From contig CM056738.1 of NCBI GenBank assembly GCA_029844215.1, positions 72,222,093 to 72,286,092 of the forward strand: a DNA stretch of 64,000 nt, written 5' to 3'. The stretch is from Przewalskia tangutica. Taxonomy: Eukaryota; Streptophyta; Magnoliopsida; Solanales; Solanaceae. Every line of letters begins with the position of its first letter. Position 1 is the stretch's first letter. Under the pieces are notes generated by a model, which was not told where the DNA came from, did no database searches, and saw nothing but the letters and a program-made list of their open reading frames with translations. Made by a program: the position numbers and the translations under genes. Positions 44,783-55,789 of the stretch are shown here, in pieces.

Positions 44783-47700
44783 TAGAGCTGGCCAGTGGGC
44801 CGGGTCGGGCCCACAGGGATCGGGATAGGCGGGATCGGGACGGGGTCGGGTCGGAGAGCAGGGGCGGGGTCGGGCTGGGGCGGGCCATGTGGGACGATGC
44901 TTGGCGGGGCGATCTGCGTGTCGTCCCAAGATCTGCATCAGTGGGCAGTTGGTCGGGACGGGACGGGACGGGCGGACCCTTTTTTTTTTTAAATTTTCCA
45001 CTAAATTAAAAATACTAAATTACTAACAAATTAATATATAGTCATATTATAGTGATAGTCATATACTCATATTATAATGTTATAGTATTATACTCATATA
45101 TATTTATAAACTAAATAATTAAACAAAGACAAGAAGAGTGTAAAAAAAAACATCTCAAAGCTGTTTTTGTGCCTCTTATATTATTAATTATTTCATTGAA
45201 ATATATAAGATTCATAATTACAACATTGTAGAAGACATAGAAAAAATTACTAAAATTGCAATGAAATATATTACCAATTTGAAAATACTTTTCTAGTTTC
45301 TTTATAATTTCGTGTGGTTCTTCAGTTGGAATTGATATATCTTGGTCAAATTGTTCCATGTCGCTACTCATGCCTTCAGATAAGATGTCGTTGTAGTTTT
45401 CGTCTTCTTCTTCGTTAATCAGACCTTCTTCGCCTCCGCTCAGATCCAATCTCTCGAATAGTACCGTCATCTCCAAGTCGCTCCGCTAATGAGTGTCTGT
45501 GCTCTCCTATTTGAAATCTGCCTGCAGAAAAAGCGCTTTAAGAAGCGATTGATGACGCTTGAATGTTCAAAATATCTCGGGCCATCATTGAAAGTGTCGG
45601 AAATGTCTTCTTATTCTGCATTCAATATTTCAGCAAGTCTTCCTTTCCGTCTTCATTGACAACTGCTTGGTAAGGTAAAATGTCCTGCAAAACAAAAACA
45701 TCGAACTCGCTAATTTGGTTAGCAGTGCTACCACCGCACATTCTATTTCTGAGGCTTTCAATACCGTCTGCAGAAACAACATGTCTTTTTTTAGGCTGTG
45801 TTGAAGCAGAAGAAGATGGTACGAAAGCCGGTTGGTTACTAGCACTTTCTTGCTGGTAATGCCGATATACTTTTTTGTATTCATCTTCTACGCTATCCAA
45901 CACTTCTTCTAGCGTTTGTTCAATAGGTGGCTCAACATTTAAATTTTTGGGAGTTGGAGGTGGTAGTACGTCCATACAGTTATAAATATTTTCAATAAGA
46001 CTTTTACAACCGTCTACTTTAATAGTCGGGTTTAATACAACACCAATAATATAAATAGGGGGAATAGGAATAAAATATTTCATTAATTTCATAAACATTT
46101 TTTTAATAGCTGTCTTATAAGCAGGTTTTTCCATATATTCTTTAAGAAGTAAAAATATTATAGCTATATAAAACAACATAGTTGAAATAGTAGGATAATA
46201 TAAAGTATAAAATTCTTTTGTTGCTCGTTGAAAATTCTCTAGAAATACAATAAGTTCTTAATTTTGTCTCAATCATTATCCACAATCATATCAATTGGAT
46301 TTTGATTATGGGCGGCGTTAAAAAATAAAATGATAGGTTTTCTATAGTCATAAGCAACAACTAGTTGGTCATATAAAGAATTCCACTTAGTTGGTACTTC
46401 TTCGGGAATTTTTCTGTAAGATAGTCCACAATCTTGACAAGTTTTTTTATATTCTTTTCTCTGTTGAATTCTATTATTTTTAAAAATAAAGTTTATAGCA
46501 AATTGTATTTTTTCAAGAATATCTTGAAAAAGTGAAAGACCATCCTTTACAACTAAGTTATAAATATGACACGCACATTTAATATGAAAATATTTTGGAA
46601 AAGACGGAGTTAAAACTTCTTTTAAAACATAAATAACAGAATTGTTAGAAGCTGCATTATCTAATGTAATACTCATAACTTTATCAGTTATTCATTAGTA
46701 ATCGCAGACTAAATAAATATTTTGTGAAATAAAATCACCAGTGTGTCTACTATCTATATATCTATATGCTAAAATACGTTTTTGCATAGACCATTTATAA
46801 TATATCCAATGACAAGTTACCGTTAAATAATCATGGCTGTTAGTACTACGACCTATATCAGAAGTTAGAGCGACTTTGCAATTTAAATGATATAATGAAT
46901 AACGCAAATATTGTTGATATTCGTGTGCAAATTTAAACACGTTTCTCTTAACCGTTGATCTAAGAAAACCTTTATAAACAGAATTATACATATCTCTAAT
47001 ATAATGAATAAAACCAGGCGATTCAGAAAATGAAAAAGGCAAACCCTCCACAGCAACTAATTTTGCTAGTGCTTTCCTATCTTTATGTTTATCGTATTTA
47101 GGGCCTACAACTCCCCCCGACATTTCTCTAGTGGGTGTATCATCATCTACATTAGTAGGTGTATCATCATCTAGAGTGTCATCTAAATTAAAATTTTCTT
47201 CATTTTGAGGATAAACATTTGTGTCAAGATCATATGGTATTTCAGGAAACAGTTCAGGATCCATAAAATCATCTTGTCTAGGAATACTAGAAGAAGTACC
47301 CTTGCCCTTGATACCCAAGGTCTTGCCCAAAATATTTTTTGTTCTTTTCATTTTAATTATGGTAATAAATAGTTAAAGACTTAAAAAGTTAAAGATAATG
47401 AAATTAATTGTGCTAAATGAAATAAAAACAAAATAATAATTTAATGAGAGAACGAATGTACCAAATTCCGACGTATAGTCAATGTGTAATCGAGAGGTTG
47501 AAAATTGAAACTTTGCTCGATATATTAATCCTCAAGCTAGTTGTCAACTTCACTCCCAATTCTCAAATTAATAAATAAAGTGAATATGTAGTAGACAATG
47601 TTGTATAGAAATTAGAGAAAATGTAGGAAGATTTGTGAGAAATAAGAAGAGAAAATGAGGAATTTATAGTTGAAAAATTGGGTTAAAGTGTAAATATAAT

Positions 47701-47938
47701 AACTTAGAGGTTAAAAATAAATATAAAGGGGATAGGGGGGTTGGGGGAGTGGGGGAAGCCAAAATATAAAATGGTCGTTAGACAACGACTATTTTTGACA
47801 AATGGCGGGATCGGATCTGCCTGGTCCTAGCGGATCGGGCCAAGTGACCATACCATGTCCCGTCCCGGTTCGAACCCCGGACCCGCTAATTTTTTTTTTA
47901 ATTTCATCGGGCCCGGGCCGGCCCACTGGCCAGCCCTA
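44783..47938 (-). mobile_element. hAT transposon D (RICESLEEPER-like), ends preserved
   Basis: Terminal inverted repeats TAGAGCTGGCCAGTGGGCCG (left) and, read inward from the right, TAGGGCTGGCCAGTGGGCCG differ at one position. Subterminal regions are extremely G/C-rich. The host site has lost about 30 bp compared with unit 2, so no clean 8-bp duplication remains. 3.16 kb. Confidence 0.85.
45111..47351 (-). pseudogene. hAT transposase D, no BED finger, few interruptions
   Basis: Minus-strand frames 46695-47351, 46269-46676, 45622-46179 and 45111-45476 together cover a transposase. The N-terminus is acidic (ELFPEIPYDLD). Next are LTSDIGRSTNSHDYLTVTCHW, TLDNAASNNS, HIKCACHIYNLVV and PTKWNSLYDQL of the RNase H-like core, then NPTIKVDG...PPPTPKN and a final acidic tail. 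The BED zinc finger present in copy A is missing: sequence jumps from the DDDTPT repeats to VGPKYDKHKDR. Only about three stops or frameshifts separate the frames, so it is younger than copy A or was maintained longer. Immobile as encoded. Confidence 0.87.
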
Positions 47939-48019
47939 GTTCATATTTATGTAGTTTTAAAATGATGCATTACACAAACGTATTATTTAATTAGAAAGAA
48001 AAACCATACTACACAAATA

Positions 48020-48092
48020 GCCGTCTTAGCTCAGCTGGTAGAGCGCGTGGCTTTTAACCACGTGGTCGTGGATTCGATTCCCACAGACGACG
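48020..48092 (+). tRNA. trnK-UUU: tRNA-Lys (anticodon UUU), copy 4, probably degenerate
   Basis: Two stem changes compared with copies 2 and 3: T-stem GTGGA/CCCAC (A-C mismatch next to the loop, also altering the B box) and acceptor AGACGAC (C-A mismatch at the second pair). The anticodon TTT is unchanged. It may be transcribed poorly and folded less well. Confidence 0.85.
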
Positions 48093-48455
48093 CTACTACT
48101 CCAACATGTGTGTTTTTGCAGAGAGAAGAGGGTCCACAAATGTTCTGGGCCGAAATTCATTTTAAATAATGAGCCAGACCTCCGATTATATGATGAGTAG
48201 AAACTGCATTTATAGGCTCTTTTTTACTTAATCTTTAAAAAATAATCACTATCATTAAGTTGTAAATTGAAAAGCGGTTATTTATGAATTTTCTCCATTA
48301 TGTGACTACTCAATTAATTTCTTTCGTTATAGGGGAAATTGTCTTTCTTTGAATTTTGTTTTCTTCACAGGCGATTCTTTTATTTTTATTGTTGGTTTTT
48401 CCGTCACCCGCCATTATTTAGGATTTCGTGTTCTTTTAACGAGACTCTGATACCA

Positions 48456-48772
48456 TGTTAAATTTGAGAGGCGACGAAAATTTAGAGAGAAAATATTCAT
48501 TTTCTTGGTTTTATTCGTCATAATGATCTCTTTATATAGAGACAAACGTTATCTTTTCCCTATACTAACAAGAAAACTCTATTATAATAAACTACTATAA
48601 TTACAATTTACTAAATATACTACCATAAAATTAACAAAGTTAAATTATGAAACATCACAATAGAAGGTGAGACAAATGAAAACTTGTCTATGCTTGTTAA
48701 CATTTGGAATCATTTTGGGTCCATTTAGGCATGAATATCAACTTCAGAAGTTGAACTTCAATCTTGTTAACA
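48456..48772 (-). mobile_element. Truncated minus-strand copia LTR, unit 3
   Basis: About 317 bp, the third copy of the fragment, with small deletions (around AGAGAGAAAATATTC) compared with the other two. Confidence 0.75.
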
Positions 48773-48840
48773 TTATATTTTAGGATTTCTATTGTTATAT
48801 GTTACAGTTGTGACTTCATTTATTTGAGTTTAATTAATTG

Positions 48841-49273
48841 TGTTAAAGAATTGACCCAATTAATGTTAGTGGGCCAGTCATGTAATATTAATTGTAAAGG
48901 GTGATAAAAGGTCAGCCCATATTAAGAGGCCAGCCCATCAGCCTCAGCCCAGTCGAGGCTCCTTAGGCTAGAAGCCTTAGGATAAAAGGAAAAGATATGT
49001 TCTCTTCTAGGGCAGAAGAAAAAAAGAGGCGATTTGTTCCTCTGTACAAACTCTCTCTGTACATTGTCTTCTCTGTAGATTGCCTTCAAAAGTAAATACA
49101 CAGATTCATTTTTCTTCATTATTTCTTCTTTCGTATTTCTTCAACATTGTCCTCTCTTCTCTCTGTGTTGCTGCATGCATACTGATAGTGCTGGATCTAG
49201 TCATCTTCTCTGTAAACTACATAGAGGTCCAGTCTTGAACACTCCATTAATGGCGGTGCTGAGATTATCAACA
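48841..49273 (+). repeat. 5' LTR of copia 2
   Basis: 433 bp, TGTTAAAGAATTG...ATTATCAACA. Confidence 0.95.
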
Positions 49274-49286
49274 TGGTATCAGAGTC
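49274..49286 (+). other. Primer-binding site of copia 2
   Basis: TGGTATCAGAGTC, initiator tRNA-Met type, directly after the LTR. Confidence 0.92.
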
Positions 49287-49354
49287 GGTCACCGACATCA
49301 GAGGTTGCATGAAGCTGTACTGGATCTGGGTAAACCATCGCCTTCTTTTAGATC

Positions 49355-49568
49355 TTGAAAACTGATATTTCTACTTCTGTGGAGTCGATTCTGTTCGATA
49401 TTGTTTATTCTCAAGAAACCTGTTTAGATCTTGATAAAGATTGTCACTCTTATTCTTTTTCTTGAAAACTGATATTTCTACTTCTGTGGAGTCGATTCTG
49501 TTCGATATTGTTTATTCTCAAGAAACCTGTTTAGATCTTGATAAAGATTGTCACTCTTATTCTTTTTC
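49355..49568. repeat. 107-bp tandem duplication in the copia 2 leader
   Basis: Two copies starting TTGAAAACTGATATTTCTAC (49355 and 49462), identical over their length. It lies between the primer-binding site and the gag start. Confidence 0.9.
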
Positions 49569-49599
49569 TCCTTCTGATTGTTAGTCTTTATCGATTGAA

Positions 49600-50422
49600 A
49601 TGGGAACAGATCTACCCATTGAAAGTAGTTTACTCAAAGAAACACCTGGGATTGTTACAGATCCCCAATCCTCTAAAAACTCCATGCCTCCTATACCTAG
49701 AGAAACTACTTCTATCACCTCACCCACCACTATATTTGACCATAACCATCCTCTGTTCTTGCAAGCCTCGGATGTGAGTGGAGTCTCTTTAATATCCTTC
49801 CAATTAGTGGGCTCTGAAAACTACACTGTTTGGAGCAAGTGTATGAAAATTGCTCTGTTAGGAAGGAAAAAATTAGGGTTTGTAAATGGAAATTGTACAA
49901 AGAATCAATATGGGGTGGAATAGTGGGATCAGTGGGATAGAGTTGATGCGGTGGTACAGGCATGGCTAATGAATGCTGTTTCTAGTAGCTTGATGTGTGG
50001 AGTTCTATATGCAGAAACAACATATGAGGTATGAGAAGATCTAAAGGAAAGATTTGACAAAGTGGATGAATCAAGAACTTATGATCTACATAGAGAAATT
50101 GCTACCTTATCACAAGGTAATGCTAGTATTGCAGAATATTACACTAAGCTAAAGAATTTGTGGGTGAAATTCCAAGCCATTGTGCCACCACCGAATTGTG
50201 CATGTCCTACATCCGGAGAATTTACAGACTTTCTGCAGAGACAGAAGTTTTATCAATTTCTCATGGGTTTGAATGAAAGTTACATGCAGGCTAGAAGTCA
50301 AATTCTGCTCATGTCACCTCTTCCAACAGTCAATAAAGCTTACTTCATGATAGTAAGTGATGAAAATCATAAAGGAATTAGTGCTAAGTCTGCAGGCCTT
50401 CTTGGAGCTGGTCCAACCAGTC
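49600..50422 (+). pseudogene. Copia 2 gag, truncated
   Basis: The gag-type N-terminal region (NHPLFLQASDVSGVSLISFQ, SENYTVWSKCMKIALLGRKK) runs to a stop at 49921. After that the UBN2-like part follows (LKERFDKVDESRTYDLHREI, GNASIAEYYTKLKNLW, QKFYQFLMGLNESYMQAR) with a second stop near 50030. It ends at GAGPTS where the Athila fragment begins. The CCHC zinc knuckle and the gag/protease link are missing. They were removed at the left Athila junction. Confidence 0.87.
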
Positions 50423-50839
50423 TGAAGAGCTTATGGTACACGAAATGAGCCTAAATTGCCTATTTTTACCTACCTATACCTAAGCCTACATTACAACCCT
50501 TAAAGTCCTGAAGATCTCTTCTATGCATATCCAGGATTAGTGGAGAATAGCAAGTAAGCATGTCATAGGATTTTTGAATTTATATGCATGATTTAGTATA
50601 TTGACTTCCATTAAAGCATGATGAATATGAGTTTGCGAAATATCTAGCTTAATGTGCTGAAATGTCATGCTATATGTTCCTGCATATTATTTTGCTAACC
50701 TTCATGTTTTTCTAGTTAACACTAATGCAGCAAAAGTAATCAATGGCAGTGAGTCTTTTATTTTCGTTTCTTTGAGTCTTTTATTTTATTTCTTTCTATC
50801 TTTGCTCGAGGGCGAGCAAAGGTTAAGTTTGGGGGTATT
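50423..50839 (+). repeat. Extra 3'-UTR fragment upstream of the left Athila LTR
   Basis: 417 bp, nearly identical to 57711-58127. The left junction lies in copia 2 gag at CCAGTC/TGAAGAGC. Confidence 0.9.
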
Positions 50840-52240
50840 TGATCAGTGTATTTTATATACACCTTTTGAGTCAGTTTTAGTTAGTCTTTTGTCCCGTTTT
50901 GCACATATAAGTGTTGTATTAGGATATTTTTCCTTTCTATTGAGTCAAAGTGGTTAAAATGGTCAAATGGCGGAAAAGGAGCTAAAAGATGGCAAAAGAG
51001 GAGATGCCAGAGCTGAAAACAGAGAAAGTGGCGAACGAGGGTGAAATCGGACAGCGTCGCGACGCTCCCGATCAGCTGCGTGGCCGACGCCACTATTCGC
51101 AGAGGTCGCGAAGACCAGCGCTACGCGCTCGCACATAGACGCAGGGCGCGGCGCTAAACATCCGAAAGCTACAGAGTTCCAGCGCGCGCGCCGCAGCCAG
51201 AGATATCGGCGCGGCGCCAAAACACCCGACGGATTGCAGAACTTCCGGCGCTGTCAGGGCAGCGCGCCGACGCGAGAAATTAGGTTTTGGACGAAATTGC
51301 AGGCGGGCTCAAGGAAAAGAGGAGGCGGTTTCAAATTTATAAAAGGAGAACCCAGGCGCTTTTAAGGGTTCCCTTTCTTGCACAACACAAGGCTTCTTGC
51401 TTAGAGATTGGAGACCATAGTCTAGTAATTTCTTTTCCTTTTCTTTACTTTATTTCAGTTTTTGTATGATGAACTTTGAATTAGTTCTTGTCATATTTAT
51501 GGCTAGGAACTAATTCTCTTATAGGGCTTTCCATGTTAAATCTCTAGAAACTTTTGTTATGAATTAATGCATGCTTATGGTTACTTTTCTTATTGTGAGA
51601 TCTATCCAATATTTGAGTTGAATTTTTGGTAATTAATTGACAACTAATTATCACCATATGATTTCTAATCAGATTCCGAAAGGGGGGGATTGTGAATATG
51701 CTGTAAGTTGGATAGACATTCTTGGATTGGGGATGAAAATACCTCAATTATTTATGTAGCGTTAATGAGAGGCTGAACAACCCTAATTTTGCGCATTGTG
51801 CGTGACGGTTAACTAGGTTCTTGTTCTTAATCCTCCTATAGAGTTATCCTTATCACCGAAAGGTAGGTAAGGTGCAATACTGGGGTTGAGTGTTTATATA
51901 ACCCTAACGGGAGTATAAAACGATTTAGTGAACCTGCTTTCTCCAAAAGAAAAAGACCATAAGTTATTGCATTAATAAGTAACATAAGCGGATAGTGAGG
52001 AGACGTGGAAGCCCTATTCTCATCACAACTGAAGTAAACCTTTATAGTTAAAATAGCTTTTATAATTCTTAGTTATAAACAACAAATCCAATTATCAATT
52101 TACCAAATAGATACAAAAAAATAGATAGTTGGTAATTGAACCCTAATCCTTGAGAACGATATTCGGTCTTATCAAGACTATACTACTTGTCACGATAACG
52201 TGCACTTGCGTTTAAAGTGTGTGCATCTTACCGCGCATCA
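50840..52240 (+). repeat. Left LTR of the Athila-type element
   Basis: 1401 bp from TGATCAGTG to CGCGCATCA. The TATA-like TTTATAAAAGGAG is at about 51335. The GC-rich block 51000-51300 aligns badly with its partner, the rest at about 99 percent. Confidence 0.9.
51333..51345 (+). promoter_or_regulatory. Putative TATA box of the Athila LTR
   Basis: TTTATAAAAGGAG, with CTATAAAAGGAG at the matching place in the right LTR (58619). It lies about 500 bp into the LTR, directly after the GC-rich block and before the conserved GGGTTCCCTTTCTTGC, the likely transcript start region. Confidence 0.5.
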
Positions 52241-52246
52241 AGTTTT

Positions 52247-52264
52247 TGGCGCCGTTGCCGGGGA
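52247..52264 (+). other. Primer-binding site of the Athila-type element
   Basis: TGGCGCCGTTGCCGGGGA, the classic Athila/Calypso primer-binding site, six bases after the LTR end. Confidence 0.93.
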
Positions 52265-52430
52265 TTAGGCATAGTTCAATATCAATTTTGTCTATTTTTA
52301 ATTTCTAATTTGGTTTTTAATTTTTATTTTAACTTTTTTTAATTATTTTTTTTACGTTTTTATTATTTTTGGAAAATTTGAGGTACGGTGATTGGTTGTT
52401 TGTTTTTGATCTATTTCAGGAAATCAGTTT

Positions 52431-54858
52431 ATGCGAAGGAGAAGAGGAGCAGACACTCTTGTTCCCTTCAATCCAGAGATTGAGAAAACCTGCAAACAGA
52501 ACAGAAAGAATCAGCGGATTGAAACTTCGATAGAGATGGACGGAGGTCAAAACAATAACATGATGAGAGAAGGGTTAGGTGAAAATCAACCTAACCCAGG
52601 AATGCCTCGGCAAATGCCAATAGACGTGGAGGAGAGAGTCCAAATCCAGCCAGAAAGGAGTTTGGGGACTATGTCGCCAAGGGTGAATGGAGCACGACAT
52701 GCATTAGGCTCCCGCAATAGGAGCTAACAACTTCAAATAAAACCGGCGATTCGAGTACGGCATGACAGTGCAATTCGGAGGATCGCCGTGGAGGATCACA
52801 TATGCACATAGCTAATTTCTTGGAGCTATGTGCAACTTTCAGATATAACGGCGCATGGATGATGCCGTCAGATTGAGGCTCTTTCCTTCTCACTCGTGGA
52901 TAGAGCAAAAGTATGGTTGAATTCCTGCCCACGATTCGATTTTTATATGGCACGAGTGGCACAAAATTCTTAGCCAAGTTCTTTCCTCCGTAAAGCAAAG
53001 AAAACTAAGAGGAGTTGAACAACTTCTACCAGCGGATGGAGAATCCTTATATGAAGCTTGGGAAAGGTTCAAAGATCTAGAGAAAGTGCCCACACCATCG
53101 TTGAGTTATGGAACTTGGTCCACATCTTCTACAACGGGCCGAAAGCAAGAACCATTATAGATGCAGCAGCAGGTGGAGCATTCATGAGGAAAACAGCCCA
53201 CGACGCTCATGAGTTATTAGAAGATATGACCACTAACAACCATGTCACAGAAGAGAGGTCGACAAATGGGAGAAGAACAGTGGGAGTCCAAGAAATAGAT
53301 GCTATTGCTGCCTTGAATGCCCAAGTGGCCCTTTTAACGAAACAGTTGCAGCAACATACAGTGTCAGTAAATGCGGTGCAGATGCCTAGAAGCTGTGAGA
53401 TATGTGGTGGCCCACATACATTTGATAGGTGTCCTTCAGCTGATCCCAATAATATACCAATGGAGCAGGCAGAGTGTCAGGCCATAGGTAATTATCAGAA
53501 GCAACAGAACAACCCTTACTCCAACACTTATAATCCAGGGTGGAGGAACCACCCAAATTTCTCATGGAGAGGAGACCAGGGGCAGCAGAACCAATACAGG
53601 GGCCAGTACCAGAACCAGCAGAACCAGAATCAGCAGCCCTTCATTCAAGCCCCACAGCATCAACAGTTCAATGCACCGGTTCAGCAAGAAGAAAAGCGAC
53701 GAGCCGAAGTGGCGACAAAGACTGCCAATGCCTGCACCCGATTCATGCGAAGCTAGATCCTCATTCAGGAACTTGGAAACTCAAGTGGGTCAGCTAGCAA
53801 AGCAGGCAAACAGCAGGCCACAGGGGACATTGCCAAGCAACACAGAGGTAAATCCAAGGGAGCAATGCCAGACAGTGCAATTGAGAAGCGGCAAACAGTT
53901 GGAGCAGCAGTCACCGCAGCCAGTAGTTGAGAAGAAGGCAGAGTTAGAAAAAGAGAAGGTGATTGAGCCCAGCCCTGTAGTAGAGAAAACTCCAGAGAAG
54001 GAGTATACAGAAAAGATCCCTTTCCCCCAGAGACTACAGCGAAAGGCGGTTGATAAACAATTCTCCAAATTTTTGGAGACATTCAGGAAGCTGCATATCA
54101 ACATACCTTTCATAGAGGCATTAGAGCAGATGCCCTCCTATTTCAAGTTTATGAAGGAGATCTTGGGGAAGAAGAAAAAGCTGGCAGAGTACGAAATAGT
54201 AGCACTAACAGAAGAGTGTAGTGCTATCTTGCAGAAAAAGTTGCCACCAAAGCTAAAAGATCCAGGGAGCTTTACACTACCTTGCACATGGCGGTGGTAA
54301 CTTGCACAGAGCTCTATGTGATTTAGGGGCAAGTATAAATCTCACGCCTTATCAAGATTTAAAAGATTGGAGTTGGTGAGGCCAAACCAACCACGATAAG
54401 CCCGCAATCGCCGGTGACAGATGGTTAATCCACGAGTCAAGATCGAGGATGTGATTTTGAAAGTAGGTAAATTCTTCTTTCCTGCAGACTTCCTCATTCT
54501 TGATATGGAAGAAGACGCGAAAATCCCTATCATATTGGGGAGGCCATTCCTAGCAACGGGGAGAGCGTTGATTGATGTTGAAAGAGGAGAGTTAACATTA
54601 AGGGTGGAGAATGAAGAAATGGTGTTTAAAGTTTTTAAACACGTCATTGAGCCACCAACAATGAGTGGGTGCTTTGCAATCAACACCATCAAACCCCCAT
54701 GCGAGCCAATACAAGTCAACCAAAGAGCGATGAGCCCAAGAAAGCAGGCATGGTTTGCTGAAATGCCACTAAAGGAGGTAAGTATTCCTGAACTCCCCCT
54801 TACTGATAATGCTAAGAAGAAAAGAAGAAGAAAAAACGCCAGATGTGGAGGAAATTGA
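52431..54858 (+). pseudogene. Athila gag-protease, frameshifted
   Basis: The start MRRRRGADTLVPFNPEIEKT is typical of Athila gag. The middle part (52737-53060) has stops and shifts. 53058-53756 carries the zinc-knuckle CEICGGPHTFDRC and a Q/N-rich stretch. 53760-54285 holds the conserved block QFSKFLETFRKLHINIPF, EALEQMPSYFKFMKEIL and SAILQKKLPPKLKDPGSF. The retropepsin active site reads CDLGASINLTP (54320-54350) and the flap/C-part ILGRPFLATGRALIDV lies near 54535. After about 54780 a short basic stretch (KKKRRRK) ends the frame. No RT, RNase H or integrase follows. At least four frame changes, so no full-length protein. Confidence 0.9.
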
Positions 54859-55789
54859 TTGGTTGGGGGCTTAATCCACCCCAGGGTTATTAAGGCTAAG
54901 AACTGCGTCCGGCTAAAAGACGTTAAAGACCGCGCTACTTGGGAGGCAACCCAATGTTGTTAATTATGTTATTTTAATTTATGTCTTTAGTTTATTTTAT
55001 TTTGTCTAAGAACAGTCTCACGGTCTTGGGGTCTTGTGTTTGTGTTATTGATGTGCAGTAAACAAACCAAAGACGAAAAGCTAAGCCGTGATTCCTGAAA
55101 AATGGGCAGCCATGCGCCAGAGAGGCCGCGGCGCCAAAAGAACTGAACAGGCGCAGAATTTTAAGAGCCGCGCGCCAGAGTGGCAGCGGTAGAATTTCAA
55201 AAATTTGCCAAGTTTAGCGCGCGTACCAGAATGGCGCAGAAAGTCCCGGGCGAGCGCAGAAGATTAGCCGCGCGCCAAAAGCGAGGCGGCGCCGAAGCGG
55301 GAATCCAAAAACTTAAAACGCCCAGAAATCAGATTTTCCCCAAATCCAATTTCAAAAACCTAACCCTTCCTTTCCAAAACCCACGAAAATCTGAAAATTT
55401 GCCCACAAATCCTCCACAAATTAAACCCAACCAAAACTCTTAAATTCCTAAAAACCCTTAGCCATCTCAACCAACAAAGCTCTATTCCATAGCCTCAAAC
55501 CACCAATTGAGAGAAGAACAGCTTGAATCTTCTCAGAAAAAGGTAATATTTTCTTCTGTTCTTGAATCCTTTACTGAATTCACATGAGGTAGTAGTTTGA
55601 AGGAGTATTGTAGTTGAAGTAGTTGGGTACTGAAAAGTTGATTGTGAAGTTTGGAGAAAAGAGTAGAAAAGGAGTGTGGGTATTGGGTAGAAAAGTTGAA
55701 GTTTGGGGGTGTTGTGTTCGCTGCTAGTTGTTGATTGTGTAAGAAACATTGTGCCACTAAATTGAAAGCTCCAGAAATTATTTTAAACC
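54859..55789 (+). other. Athila spacer between protease and env-position ORF
   Basis: It contains GGGAGGCAACCCAA (54940), a motif that in complete Athila-type elements lies after the integrase. So the deletion joined protease directly to post-integrase sequence. The block 55090-55310 is GC-rich with repeated GGCGCCAAAA/GCGCGCCA motifs, like those in the LTR. The remainder is AT-rich leader. Confidence 0.65.
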
